Shown here piece by piece: positions 48,444 to 59,757 of a stretch of 64,000 bases of DNA (positions are counted from its first letter, which is position 1; every line of letters starts with the position of its first letter). The stretch comes from Lamellibrachia satsuma (lineage: Eukaryota; Annelida; Polychaeta; Sabellida; Siboglinidae): assembly GCA_033239005.1 (NCBI GenBank), contig BSQZ01000001.1, positions 34,414,688 to 34,478,687 on the forward strand, written 5' to 3'. A program made the position numbers and the translations under genes. The notes under the pieces were generated by a model, which did no database searches, was not told where the DNA came from, and was given only the letters and a program-made list of their open reading frames with translations.

Positions 48444-49681
48444 CAGTAGTACCTCCCTTCAACGGACACTTCTGTATCCAAGCAAAAGTGTCCCTACATG
48501 GCAGGTGTCCCCTCATCGGAGGGACAGGCATGCTGGAGTGGAGGGTTAAAATAAGGCGCGTTAGGTGTTCCCGTGTCTGCCACCAGGCTGCTTCTACTAA
48601 CCAACAGCGATCGCCGCCAGCTGCACCAATTCCAAGAACGCTGTCGAAGCCACAGTGTGCTTGCAGCACTTATACGGCAATATGCAGTTTATAGAGCTTA
48701 TTAAACGGGCCCACTACCATCAACGTGTATTATGTTTAAATGTCACACCCTGTTTAATCGTTAACTGAATAAAATACACGTACGTATACCGTTATGGAAC
48801 TATGATGACGATGTACTGAACTAATAGGCCTACGAATCGGAAATAATAACCTGGATTTGAGCAACCGAAAACGTATATGAGTGGACACACGCAGTATTTA
48901 AGCTGATTAAACATAGAAAACGACAATAGGCAGAATTAATAATCGTTTCACCTCGATTTCAACTGATCTCGATCGAAGCATAAATTTATAATCCACAACT
49001 TGGCATCGATTCGTCGTTTCATATGCGGATGACGAATTCGTATTTTCGCGCACCGGTAGCACATTTGGCATGTTGGTTTCGCGTCGTTTAGATTGGAGGC
49101 ATGCCATTTCACCCCAGTGTCATGACTGTTTATCTGATTCTTATGCGAGATTGTTTATCTGATTCTTATGCGAGGCGTATTTGTGAATCTCGACGGCAAT
49201 TTCTAAGTGAAGCCAACATCAGCGATTGATGTCGGCGGCAGCGCCAAACAAACAACTCTTTGACAGTCGTTCATTGTCGTTGACATTGGTCACCTATTTC
49301 TTGAGAATTGTCAAAGCAATTCTAAGTAGGTTTAAGCAGGCCCATTTGGCATTTCCCCCGGCGGCAGAAAATCGGGGTCTACGACCAACAGCCTTATATC
49401 TGAATTCGCGATATAACGTTGTTTTTCCTACTACACACCGTGCTGTTTGTCCGTCGCCATTTTGGAAATAAAATATTTCGAGAAACAAAATACGAAAATA
49501 ATGATTACTGTCCGCCTTAGCACGGACAGAAAACCAAAATATCCTGTCCGCTGTCCGCGTTCACCAGGCGTCCCCTCATCAGAGGGACTTTAACATGGTA
49601 AAACAGTCCGTACATTGAGAAAGTGTCCCGACATAGCAGATGTCCGCTCATCGGAGGGTCCGTTGAAGGCAGGTACTACTG
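48444..49681. mobile_element. pogo/Tigger-like non-autonomous DNA transposon
   Basis: Terminal inverted repeats CAGTAGTACCTCCCTTCAAC (48,444 on) and the complement of CCGTTGAAGGCAGGTACTACTG (ends 49,681) are flanked by TA on both sides, as for Tc1/mariner/pogo insertions. Subterminal repeats with GTCCCCTCATCGGAGGGAC occur at both ends and near 49,575. About 1.24 kb long. No recognisable transposase; a 66-codon - strand frame (49,107-48,907) is of unknown origin. Confidence 0.7.
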
Positions 49682-49796
49682 TACATATAATCACCTTTTA
49701 GCGCACATTGCCGATTCATAAATGTCTGTCCTATCCACAGAAAGTAGCCCTAGACTCGGGACGCTCGAAATACACGTCTAGTCTCTGTCAGTCATC

Positions 49797-49805
49797 ACAC
49801 ACACA

Positions 49806-49861
<56 letters not shown>

Positions 49862-49870
49862 CACACACAC
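49797..49870. repeat. (GCAC)n tetranucleotide repeat
   Basis: About 15 GCAC units bordered by AC dinucleotides. Confidence 0.95.
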
Positions 49871-50579
49871 AGTTATAAGTTAATAGTTCTCTCAGTTTTG
49901 TGAACACGTTTTGAAACAGTATTGACAAATACCGGGCAACGCTCGGTTTACGGGTGCCATTTATTTATCGGCAATATCTCACAGTTTTCCATTCATTGGT
50001 CGGCAACACACGCGAGAAAAGTCCCCTATTATATAAATATCATAAATAATGCACCATGCATTTGGCAAATACGTCCGTCACAAACGGTCGCTAGATCTCA
50101 GCGAAAGAGGTGTTTTATTTGCAACGGCGAAGGCATTATCTATTAAATAAATTAAATAAACTATTTCGGTGAGTCTTGAGTCTTAGCTAATGAACAACAC
50201 AGTTATAAATGACAACTATGTGAATACGTTTTGAAACAGCATTGACAAATATCTTAAAACCTACATCGCTCCATTCCTTGACAAATGCTTAGGCGGAGCA
50301 TTAGTAATTTACTGTCAATCACTGTCAATCAATAGCACACTGTCCACAAGGCGTGTTTCATTTGAAAGGAGTGTTCCTTCTCATAATATATTTCGCTTCT
50401 TGTATGTTTGGGTTCTCTGCTTGTGAAGGACACGTGTCATCGGTCGATGTTTACATGCGTACATAATGTGTGGTTGCAGAAACACATAGTATATAAGATA
50501 ACATGTGATTTGCCACAAATGATGTACTTTATGCATGTGATGCATAATATAGTCGACGTATCGGTTTCTTGCAGAAAGG

Positions 50580-50715
50580 TGCAGCAGCAAAGTCGATAGC
50601 AGCAGAGTCGATAGCAGCAGAGCCGATAGCAGCAGAGTCGATAGCAGCAGAGCCGATAGCAGCAGAGTCGATAGCAGCAGAGTCGATAGCAGCAGAGTCG
50701 ATAGCAGCTGAGCCG
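50580..50715. repeat. 15-bp minisatellite, about 9 copies
   Basis: Unit GATAGCAGCAGAGTC, with some units having GCC or GCTGAG. The paralogous site at 13,976-14,006 has only two units. Confidence 0.9.
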
Positions 50716-51569
50716 GAAAGGAATTGAAGATCAGAGAACCGCTATCTCGGTTAGTATTTGTTCGATATCATATTATTTATAGATCTATACTATACCTATA
50801 AGGCACCTTCGTCTAAACAACCGACATATCTACACTCACTGCTCACTCCTATACAAGACATTATAGACAGCTACAACCGTCTATCTACTGTTTGTTCCGT
50901 AAGTTGAAACAAACTATGGTTTTATCGGGTGCCATTCACACCTTGCTAATGTATAACAGAATAACATTTCGCCTTCATCGGAATACTTATCTTTTTAACC
51001 GAGGTTACCCTCCTTAGCTCCACAACGTATTCATCCACATGTGGACAACTTTAACGAACACTGTACACCGATTTCAATATTTTGTTTTGATGCGCCTCTG
51101 ATTTTTGAGAATTTTTGCGTGATAGAAGGGTTTTCTTATTTTTTATGTATTAAGCAAACTATAGCTACTGCAGCTTAACCAGTACGTATGCATAGTCTCT
51201 CGTGAGGCAGAAGGCGCAGTGTTAGGCTTACTTCGGCTTAGCACAATATTTAAGCGCCTGGTGTATGGTTAATATTTGTAATATCAAATTGTTTCTTTGG
51301 TAATTTCAAACCACATCGAGCAGCAAGGTCGCAACTTTGACCAGTGTGGATAATACAAACAATACAACTACAGAAAGAGTATACCTACCGACATAACATT
51401 ACTACTACATTAAAACATAACCTGTTATTTGTGTTGAATGTCTTACGATCTAGCTTTTGTTGCATTTTTACACATACATACACAAAATGTAATAAAATCT
51501 AGATTCTAAGACATTCAACAACAACAACAGATAATGAGTAAATGTAGTCGGTAAGGAGTACTACTACTG

Positions 51570-51693
51570 CTACTGTGTGCATGCATGCGTGCGTGCGTGC
51601 GTGCGTGCGCTTGACGTGCGTGCGCTTGACGTGCGTGCGCGTATTTGTTGTGTGTGTGTTGTGTGTGTGTATGTGTGTGTGTGTGTGTGTGTG

Positions 51694-51768
<75 letters not shown>

Positions 51769-51850
51769 GTATGTTGTGTGCGTTGTGTGTGTTGTAGTGT
51801 TCGTACGTACGTACGTACGTACGTACGTGCTTACGTACGTATATACATAC
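51570..51850. repeat. Compound GCGT/TG/ACGT microsatellite
   Basis: TGCG units, then about 110 bp of TG (51,648-51,760), then ACGT units (51,801-51,840). It occupies the conserved position upstream of the IQET ORF. Confidence 0.95.
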
Positions 51851-52170
51851 ATGCGTGCCTGCGTGCGTGCCGGTGTGCGTGTAGGTGTGGGTATATTATT
51901 GCTGTTATCACTGTTAAAGTAAACAACAATGCACCTAGCTAAATACGAAGATATTAGAACATATTTAAATTCGATATATTGTAATAATTTACCGAAGAAC
52001 AATATAGATACAGAATGAAAAACCTTCTAAAACAACACCGGATTTCAAAAATCAGAAACCGGTAGACGATTCTGATTAGAGACTGGAGGAGGCATTTATG
52101 GCGACGATTTTGAGTAAATACGTTTTGCCTTCTGCTGTTTCAGAGATAGTTCGCCGAGGGAGGTAGATAC

Positions 52171-52659
52171 ATGGCAAACAAAAACGAAGGCAACGTCGAC
52201 CGCGAGTTGCCAGAACAAAATGTCCGTGCCAGAACCGGAATACAGGCACATGAAGACATCCATCGAGTCCGCGGGGTTCCACCGGGATCAAACTTGAACA
52301 GACGTGCAGGCCGGGCCACCACGGAACAGCACTTTTCAATCCAGGAAACTAGACACATCCACCGAGTCCGCAGGGAGCCACCGGGATCAAACTTAGATAG
52401 ACGTACAGACCAGAGGGGCAGAACCGGAATGCAGGAAACTGGAGAAATCCATCGAGTGATGTGTCTGATCCGCGGTGACGTCGTACTAAACCAACCACCG
52501 GAATTGGACTTGGATTGGCGTGAACTCCAGGGCAACATAGGAACAGCAAGGGATAGAACCGGAATACAGGAAACTGGAAATGTCCATTCAGTGATATGTG
52601 TGAACGGCAGCAACCCTGGGACATTCTTTGAACAGTGTGAAGTATCAACAGATACATAA
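52171..52659 (+). CDS. IQET-repeat ORF, third full-length copy
   Basis: ATG at 52,171 to TAA at 52,657-52,659, 162 residues, the same length as the ATG-to-stop part of the copy at 15,314. The acceptor-like CAG (52,141-52,143) is kept, but the second codon after it is TAG, so an exon read through from upstream would terminate; only initiation at the ATG leaves the frame open. Cores visible are TGIQAHEDIHRV, SIQETRHIHRV, TGMQETGEIHRV and TGIQETGNVHSV, and the protein ends FEQCEVSTDT. Many differences from the 15-kb copy are substitutions and none shifts the frame. Function unknown. Confidence 0.4.
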   Translation: MANKNEGNVDRELPEQNVRARTGIQAHEDIHRVRGVPPGSNLNRRAGRATTEQHFSIQETRHIHRVRREPPGSNLDRRTDQRGRTGMQETGEIHRVMCLIRGDVVLNQPPELDLDWRELQGNIGTARDRTGIQETGNVHSVICVNGSNPGTFFEQCEVSTDT

Positions 52660-53396
52660 GTGTATGTCTCGAACATCAATATGACAACAACAATACGATT
52701 GTGAAGTGTCGACAGATACATAAGTTAGCGTATGTCTGGAACATCAATATGACGAAAACAATATGATTGTTTTGATTTGTATCGAACAGGAAATTACAAT
52801 AGTTTTTCTATGATTGTTGTTTATATTATCACCACGACTTTGATTAGTATCCCCAGAGAGACAGGTGTTTAGCTTGTATAATTGGAATTGTGTATATTTG
52901 TCCTCCATTATATTCAACAATATTTAGCAAGATTGCTTTACTTAGCTACACTATCCAAACATCATATTATTTATATTCCGAATTTTTATAGTATAATGGC
53001 CTTTTTAACATGCCTAGCTGACGATGTAAGACGACGAAAAACGAGGACATTTCTCGATGTGTTCAAGAACAAAGAACTGGTCAGTAGGAAGTGACAAGCT
53101 ATCAACCCGGGATTCATCCGTCAAAGTCGATGCTGTCCGTGTCAATAGCAATACTGACTGGGGCTAATTGTTACAATTTTCTGTTAAAGTAACTTTTTTC
53201 GAAAAAGTATGTTATATGTATTACTTCTGTCAAAGAATACATTAAATTTATTATTCGTGTTAATAAAATGTACCATACCATTGATATTCTGTACTGTAGT
53301 TAGGTAGATATATGAATTTTCCCAGGCGCGGTCGACTGTAACAACTAACCCCGTAAGTTATGTTATTACATTACTTGAATTATATATATATGTGTT

Positions 53397-54131
<735 letters not shown>

Positions 54132-54366
54132 GGCGATACAATATGGTGAAATCAATTATTGTTATTTCTTATCACACCTTGCTGAATTTTTAGCACAGTA
54201 TTAAGTATGTTGCAGAAAGAATGTGGATATTTTTTCTGGACCCCCCTTTTGATCCTTATTATGGCGGCCATTTTGAATTTGAATGGTATCAGCTGAAATC
54301 CTACATCTTGATAATGGGCTGGCCAAATCCACTGTATCTTTGTGTGCACATAACTAAGACACACCG

Positions 54367-54526
54367 GCATGTTATAGCGTCGAGTTTTTGTTGATTGCTT
54401 TTGTAGTTTTTTTTTACGATTTTATAAAATTCTTGTTACAAAACATCAAAATGAAATATGAACATTTTGTAATGTAGAATTGTTGTCTTATAATATTTTA
54501 TCAATTTATAGACGCTATAACATGCA
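54367..54526. repeat. 15-bp inverted repeat pair inside the transposon
   Basis: GCATGTTATAGCGTC (54,367-54,381) and its exact reverse complement (54,512-54,526), with 130 bp of AT-rich spacer between. It may be a nested MITE or a subterminal feature of the host transposon. Confidence 0.6.
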
Positions 54527-54886
54527 GAGCAATCTTGTGGTGAATCACTGAAAATTTCAAAGGATTCGGTTGGAAAATAGCCAAGATGTACGCAATAAGA
54601 GAAGCCAGTTCAGTGAAATAATTGTAATGGAGAAAAACGACGTCAAAGTTTGAGAACATTTCAACATTGAATTGTATAAAAAAAATAGACACAGAGTCCT
54701 GAAATTACACACATATGTTCTCCAACTAATGCTCTATCTGAAAATGTAAAGTAGAAGAAAATAGACTGAAAAATAAAAATATTATCAAACATATACTTTG
54801 TGAAACACAAATAAGAAATATTTTCAAAAACACCACTATGGATATAATGTTCACTGTTGATATAATGTTCACTGTTGTGCTGGAGC

Positions 54887-56986
54887 CTAAAATGCCCCGG
54901 CAGCATAGTCGGATGATGCCGATTCTGCCGCCCTCGTTCGTGCAAGGCGTCGAGTGTGCCGAGCCTGTCGAGTCGCTGCTGCAGCCTGGCGTTTAGCCTG
55001 ACTCAGCCGCCGTCGGTCCGTCTTCTCTGCAGATGCCAGCAGGTGGACACCTGATGGCACCTGCATCACGTCGCACAGATTCTTCATTGTCACTTCGACG
55101 CCAACGTTAAATTCTGATCCTGCGCTGCACGTTGCGGAGACAACACGCTCCAGGCCTACAAAGCTCGTCTTGGGGCACTTGTTCCAGATGACCGAGTGCA
55201 CGCTTTCATTATTGTTCTGCGTTTCCCCGAGCTTGCAGCGTTCCAGCAGGTCAGTGTGTGCCAGTCGGGTGTACACGCCCTTGACGTGTTCTGCGACGTC
55301 GGATGAGAGTGGTGTGCCCACATTCGTCCGATGTGGTCCTGGCTCCTGCCCGGTGGCGAGCGCCTTCTGGTAAAAGCACCAGCTGTCAGCTCCCACCGGG
55401 CAGCGGTCGTGTTGAGGCTTCTCATCAGTGGAGATTGCATGGTCGAACGTTGCCAGTATGGCATCCCGCATCCCGCAGACGTCTTCGGGGTGGGCACGCA
55501 CAGCCTTGCCGTAGTAGGCCGTCAACTTATTGATGGTTGCCTGGGTCAATTTCCCGAAGCCCCGACCTCCAAGGGTGATGCCAGCCTTCTTCCCCGATGC
55601 TGCCAGCTTGCGGAGGGCTGTGCCGAGTCGTTTGGCGACGTGGTTGATGCACTCTGCCTTCTTTAGCTCCACGTCGCCATACACACGCAAGTTGGTGAGA
55701 CGGTTGAAGGTCCTGGCATCTCCGTCGCCGAGCATGGTCGTGTAGCGGAAGTTGCGGTTCATGGAGCGGGTCCACAGCAGCTCCGCAGCCTTCATCTCCA
55801 TGCCACCGGACACCACCTTGTAGTTCCGGTTGCACTCCGGCTCGTGCGTCCTGAACCAGTGCTTGAACTCCATCGTGTCCATGCCGCCGTGTCGAGTGCT
55901 CGCGTAAGCACAACGCTGGCAATACAGCGACATGACCTGCAGGTCGATCACAAGGCCTGTGAGCACTTCCACAACACAGCCAATCCCGTACTGCGAGTTG
56001 TGGCCGCGTGTCATCCACGACCCATCGAAACTGACGATCAAGTCAATGGTGTCATCTTCTCCGATCGATGGGTCTGTGTCACGGTAGACACGACGGACAA
56101 CGTCAGCTGCATTGTCGAACATCCGTGTCACGACAACCATGTTTGCGTGACAAACGATGCTTGACCAGCCCAGCATGGCCAACACCCATGTCCATCGATG
56201 CAGCTACCGCCTGTCGCAAAACGATGAACAGCGCATTCCCTGCAGTTGACCTGTCGATGCGGTCGGAAGTGAGGGTGAAATTCAGCACAGCTCCACACTC
56301 TGTGCAGCAAGTCTCCATTGCAGCGACGAGGCCGAGTCGGTGGTCAACAACACGGATCACTAACGACGCTGCTCCACACTCCAGACACAGCAGGCCCTTC
56401 ACGAGTGCCGACAACATGGCTGCTCGTGTGATGACAGTTGTGATGTCAGACACTGTCCCAGGCGTAATGACATTTTCCAGCATAAACCAACTTGTCTTTC
56501 GTTGTGTACTTCTAACTGTGGAGATGTGCATGTTGTGTTTTTCGCATGCTCTGTGAAACACTCATTCCACATTGCCACATTCTTCTGCATGTTTAGCAGA
56601 CGCATCTCAGAAACTCCATCAGTCTCTTCTGTCTGAAGGTAGCTGTCTGTTAAGTCAGGGCATTTATCTGATCGTGGTCGTAGAATCTTGCTATTTCCAC
56701 ATACGCCATCAGCATCGGGCACTGTTAGCAGTCCACCAGGGGTTACATGTACCACTCTTGAATATTCATCCATGTTCAATCGTCGCAGCCACATGCTGCG
56801 GTTCGTTTGTCGAGTTTCTGATGTTGCAGCATTTTGTGGTCCCCAGTATGGGTGGCCACGTTTGAAACGGCGCACTTTCTTAATGCCACCAGGGGGTGGT
56901 TTGCGCTTACTCTTAACCTCACTCTCACTCTTAATTTTACTCTCACTATTCTCAATTACTGTCGCTTCCATTTTGTAACAATGCAC
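54887..56986 (-). pseudogene. Mutator-like-domain transposase with two frame breaks
   Basis: The - strand starts with ATG at 56,986. A basic N-terminus with KSKRKPPPGGIKKVRRFKRG runs to about 56,480. A middle part (56,480 to about 56,155) in another frame has cysteine pairs (LLCLECGAAS, ETCCTECGAVLNF) that may bind zinc. A long C-terminal part returns to the first frame and ends at 54,887; it contains IVSFDGSWMTRGHNSQYGIG, then TGLVIDLQVMSLYCQRC, TMLGDGDARTFNRL and AECINHVAKRLG. The DGSW...RG...G motif and the following CxxC are the hallmark of the invertebrate Mutator-like transposase domain. Two roughly compensating indels (about 56,480 and 56,155) inactivate it unless they are sequence errors. 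It is markedly more GC-rich than its surroundings. Confidence 0.8.
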
Positions 56987-58550
56987 GGTAATCCAGGCAA
57001 AATTACAGTTTAAAGTGACAAACCGTTATTTGAAATCACAGACTTCTAATCAGTCTGAAAGTTCAAATGACAGTGACAGAACATCTGTATTATAGGGGGA
57101 GGGGAGAGAATTGCATTAGTAAAGCCTCGATTTGGACATGTATATCAATCTCAGTCAATGACATTGTAATATAATGACTTATTGGTCAGTTTTTTTTACT
57201 TCAGCTAATTAGACACATGTGCCTACTGTGGAGACCACCTGAGGTAGTATGCCCTCTTGTGGCTTGGGGAAATCTTGGACAGGGCAACATGCTATCTGAT
57301 AAAGTCTACTGGCTGGCTGGAGCTGATCCATCAGGCAAGTGCCTTTGTTATTGCTAGTTTGCTAATTAGGTTGTATAATGTTATGCAATTGAACTAGTTG
57401 AGAAGTCTAGCTTTGATGGAATTCACATTTTAAGGTGAATCTTGTGTATATTTACATATGCGTAATAGGGCAAGAGGCAAAAAAATATATAATTTTCAAT
57501 GTAAAATAAAAGCTGGCTGAATACAATGTGCTTACATAACATATGCTTGGCTCTCTGAAACATGGTGTTACACATTCATAAATGCTAGCTGAGAAAGTGT
57601 GTACCTTCAAGAGTTAAGGTGGATTATAGGTCGTTACACATTAAAGCGGCTATCCTAGGCATGCACTGCCCAGTGGGGTGGTATTGTTGAAATGTGTCTA
57701 AAAACCAAACATATGGACAGATGTAAAAAAAATGTTGACTGAGTGCATGATACATGTGTGTCTCTAAAATATGTTAAATTCAATTTTTTTCGCAAACATT
57801 GTGATGTCTATTTGGGATCATGCCTCAGTTACACTTCCTGGTGCGTTACAGACGAATGTAGGGCACAGTAATTTTAGGTATGTGTCATTTAAAAAAAAAT
57901 CACATCATCTGACATAACTGCATTTGAGCAGGTACATTGGCAGATTTGCTGGTAGAACATGTTGGCAGTGTAACTGTGGATTTTTAGATGATTTCAATAG
58001 GCGGAAGGATTTTTGGCAATTTTTTCACCACAATGCACATGTGCGTAGTAATTCTTGCAGAAATCGGTAAACATTGATGGGCGTGACACGTTCAGCCATT
58101 TAAAAAAGTTAGAAGAACGAGACTTTGACTAAACTCGAACAGCATGTCAATGAGATAATGACAATGGCAGGTAAGAAGTTTCAGAATTTTTGATGGTCCC
58201 ATTTTCTTATAATCGTGCAAAACGTTAACATGGTCGTCAATGGGAAATGTAACAGGAGGCTGAACCCTGTGCGACATGTCAACAAATGTTCAAAATGGCG
58301 GAAGATATACGCGATCGAACACAAGCGATTTTTCGATCGGCGCTGCTTCATTGCACATAAACAATAGAAACAAGATACTAGGACTGTTGCTAAAACGTGT
58401 TTTTATTGCATTTATCGTATTCATTCATAGTAACAATGTTCACATATCGAAAGTTAGATAATTATATTATATGAATATCTCGAAACTGGAAATTCGCCGA
58501 ATTTTTTTTTTGGGGACTCAGAAATGCGAAATCCACGGTGTCGCGTCGCC
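56987..58550. other. Transposon 5' non-coding region
   Basis: Between the transposase start and the right end of the element. No second ORF or exon seen. Confidence 0.45.
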
Positions 58551-59757
58551 TTGTAACAGTTTTAACTCAAATTCTAAGCGAGGAAGAGTAGATTTTGCAG
58601 AAAAACACTGGGCATGGTCTTTGACGCCAACAATTAGGAGCCATCCACTTGGCGCCTGATTGTTTGTGCAACGACCGAAGAGCTAGGTTGGAATAGTAGA
58701 GAGGACAAAAAGGCAGCGAGACGAGATAAACTATAAAGCTGTTTAATTGGCAGATGATCGCCAATGAATTCTTCCTGTAGTCAGAAGTTTATACAATGAC
58801 GCCAAAGTAATTTTTACATTAACGAATAAAGAATGTGTAGGGACTTACATAAATAATTACATGATTTATAAAACCATATTACATCTTGTGCACTTTGTGC
58901 TTAACACATTTTTAGAAAAGCAAGTGCATAACTGTATTCCTTTTGTTAAAATGACATGCATCTGTATAGCAATTTTTCCAGTTCCCATGATGCTTCAGTG
59001 AACATATTCAGTAGGTTAACCTGGGGCAGCGCGGTCCCCCTAAGGAAAACTTTCAAATTTTACATGATTAAACTAGTTTAGCATGTATTTAATGTATTCA
59101 CATTGTGGACAGATATGTGTGTTACCCACTGGAAAACTATTTTCAGTAAATAAGCAACCTAAATGGCATTTAAAAAATAGCAAGAGTACCCAAGAAAAGC
59201 CGTCTTTCCTCATCCCAGGGGAAAGACGGTCCTCTACCTGGGGCGACACGGTCTATAACCCCCTCCCCGTGGTTTTCGCTTATTTGAACGAACTATTGCC
59301 TGAAATAAAAATGTATATATATACAAATGGTATGATAGGAATATATATCAGGTCATTATGATTGTTACGTTTAAATGAGAGCTGGCATATAATACATACC
59401 TTGCAATCCATACATAACGTAATATTGGTTTAGTGATATTCCATCATAATTACAGCCAACAGGCTAGAAGAACGTAAATCATGCAATGTTCATATTATAT
59501 TAAATATAATAAACATAATTGGTCATGTGTAATACAGTTGATACATTGTGACTACGTGCGTGTGTGATAAGACATAATGACCCTCTTGCCCACATGCACG
59601 GGCACCGTCTTGCCCCAAAGACACAACGTGTGTGTAAACACGATGTATGCAAAACCCAACATACTATTGCCCATTTTGTATTGTTTGACCTGTCAACTGG
59701 TTTATACTACACTACACCAATTAAACCAATGATTCACACCGTTATATATTGAGTTTC
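58551..59757 (-). repeat. Inverted duplication segment, part 2
   Basis: Reverse complement of 8,405 down to about 7,018 (shared GGCGCCTGATTGTTTGTGCA, AAGAATGTGTAGGGAC, CGTCTTGCCCCAAAGACACA, and CACACCGTTATATATTGAG against 7,025-7,045). It ends at 59,757, the right inversion breakpoint. Confidence 0.75.

Larger units (their letters stand above)
49920..53300 (+). repeat. Segmental duplication copy E, left part
   Basis: Collinear with 12,600-16,385 (copy C) and, from about 51,500, with 5,330-7,017 (copy B). Similarity in this orientation ends at GATATTCTGTACTGTAGT (53,283-53,300), the left breakpoint of an inversion. Confidence 0.7.
54132..58550 (-). mobile_element. 4.4-kb DNA transposon (Kolobok/Mutator-like), boundaries from an empty site
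   Basis: The inverted duplication is interrupted between 54,131 and 58,551, while the paralogue near 8,405-8,430 is uninterrupted, so the insert can be delimited. The left flank is TTAA followed by GGCGATACAATATGG; the right end, reversed, starts GGCGACGCGACACC and abuts TTGT. A TTAA-like target and GGCGA termini fit the Kolobok superfamily better than Mutator (8-11-bp duplications), but the right-hand target site is degraded and the terminal repeats are short. The transposase reads on the - strand. Confidence 0.65.

Noticed and set aside
55303..55666. + strand ORFs over the transposase (also 55,844-56,556)
   Set aside because: Shadows of the GC-rich - strand transposase frame.
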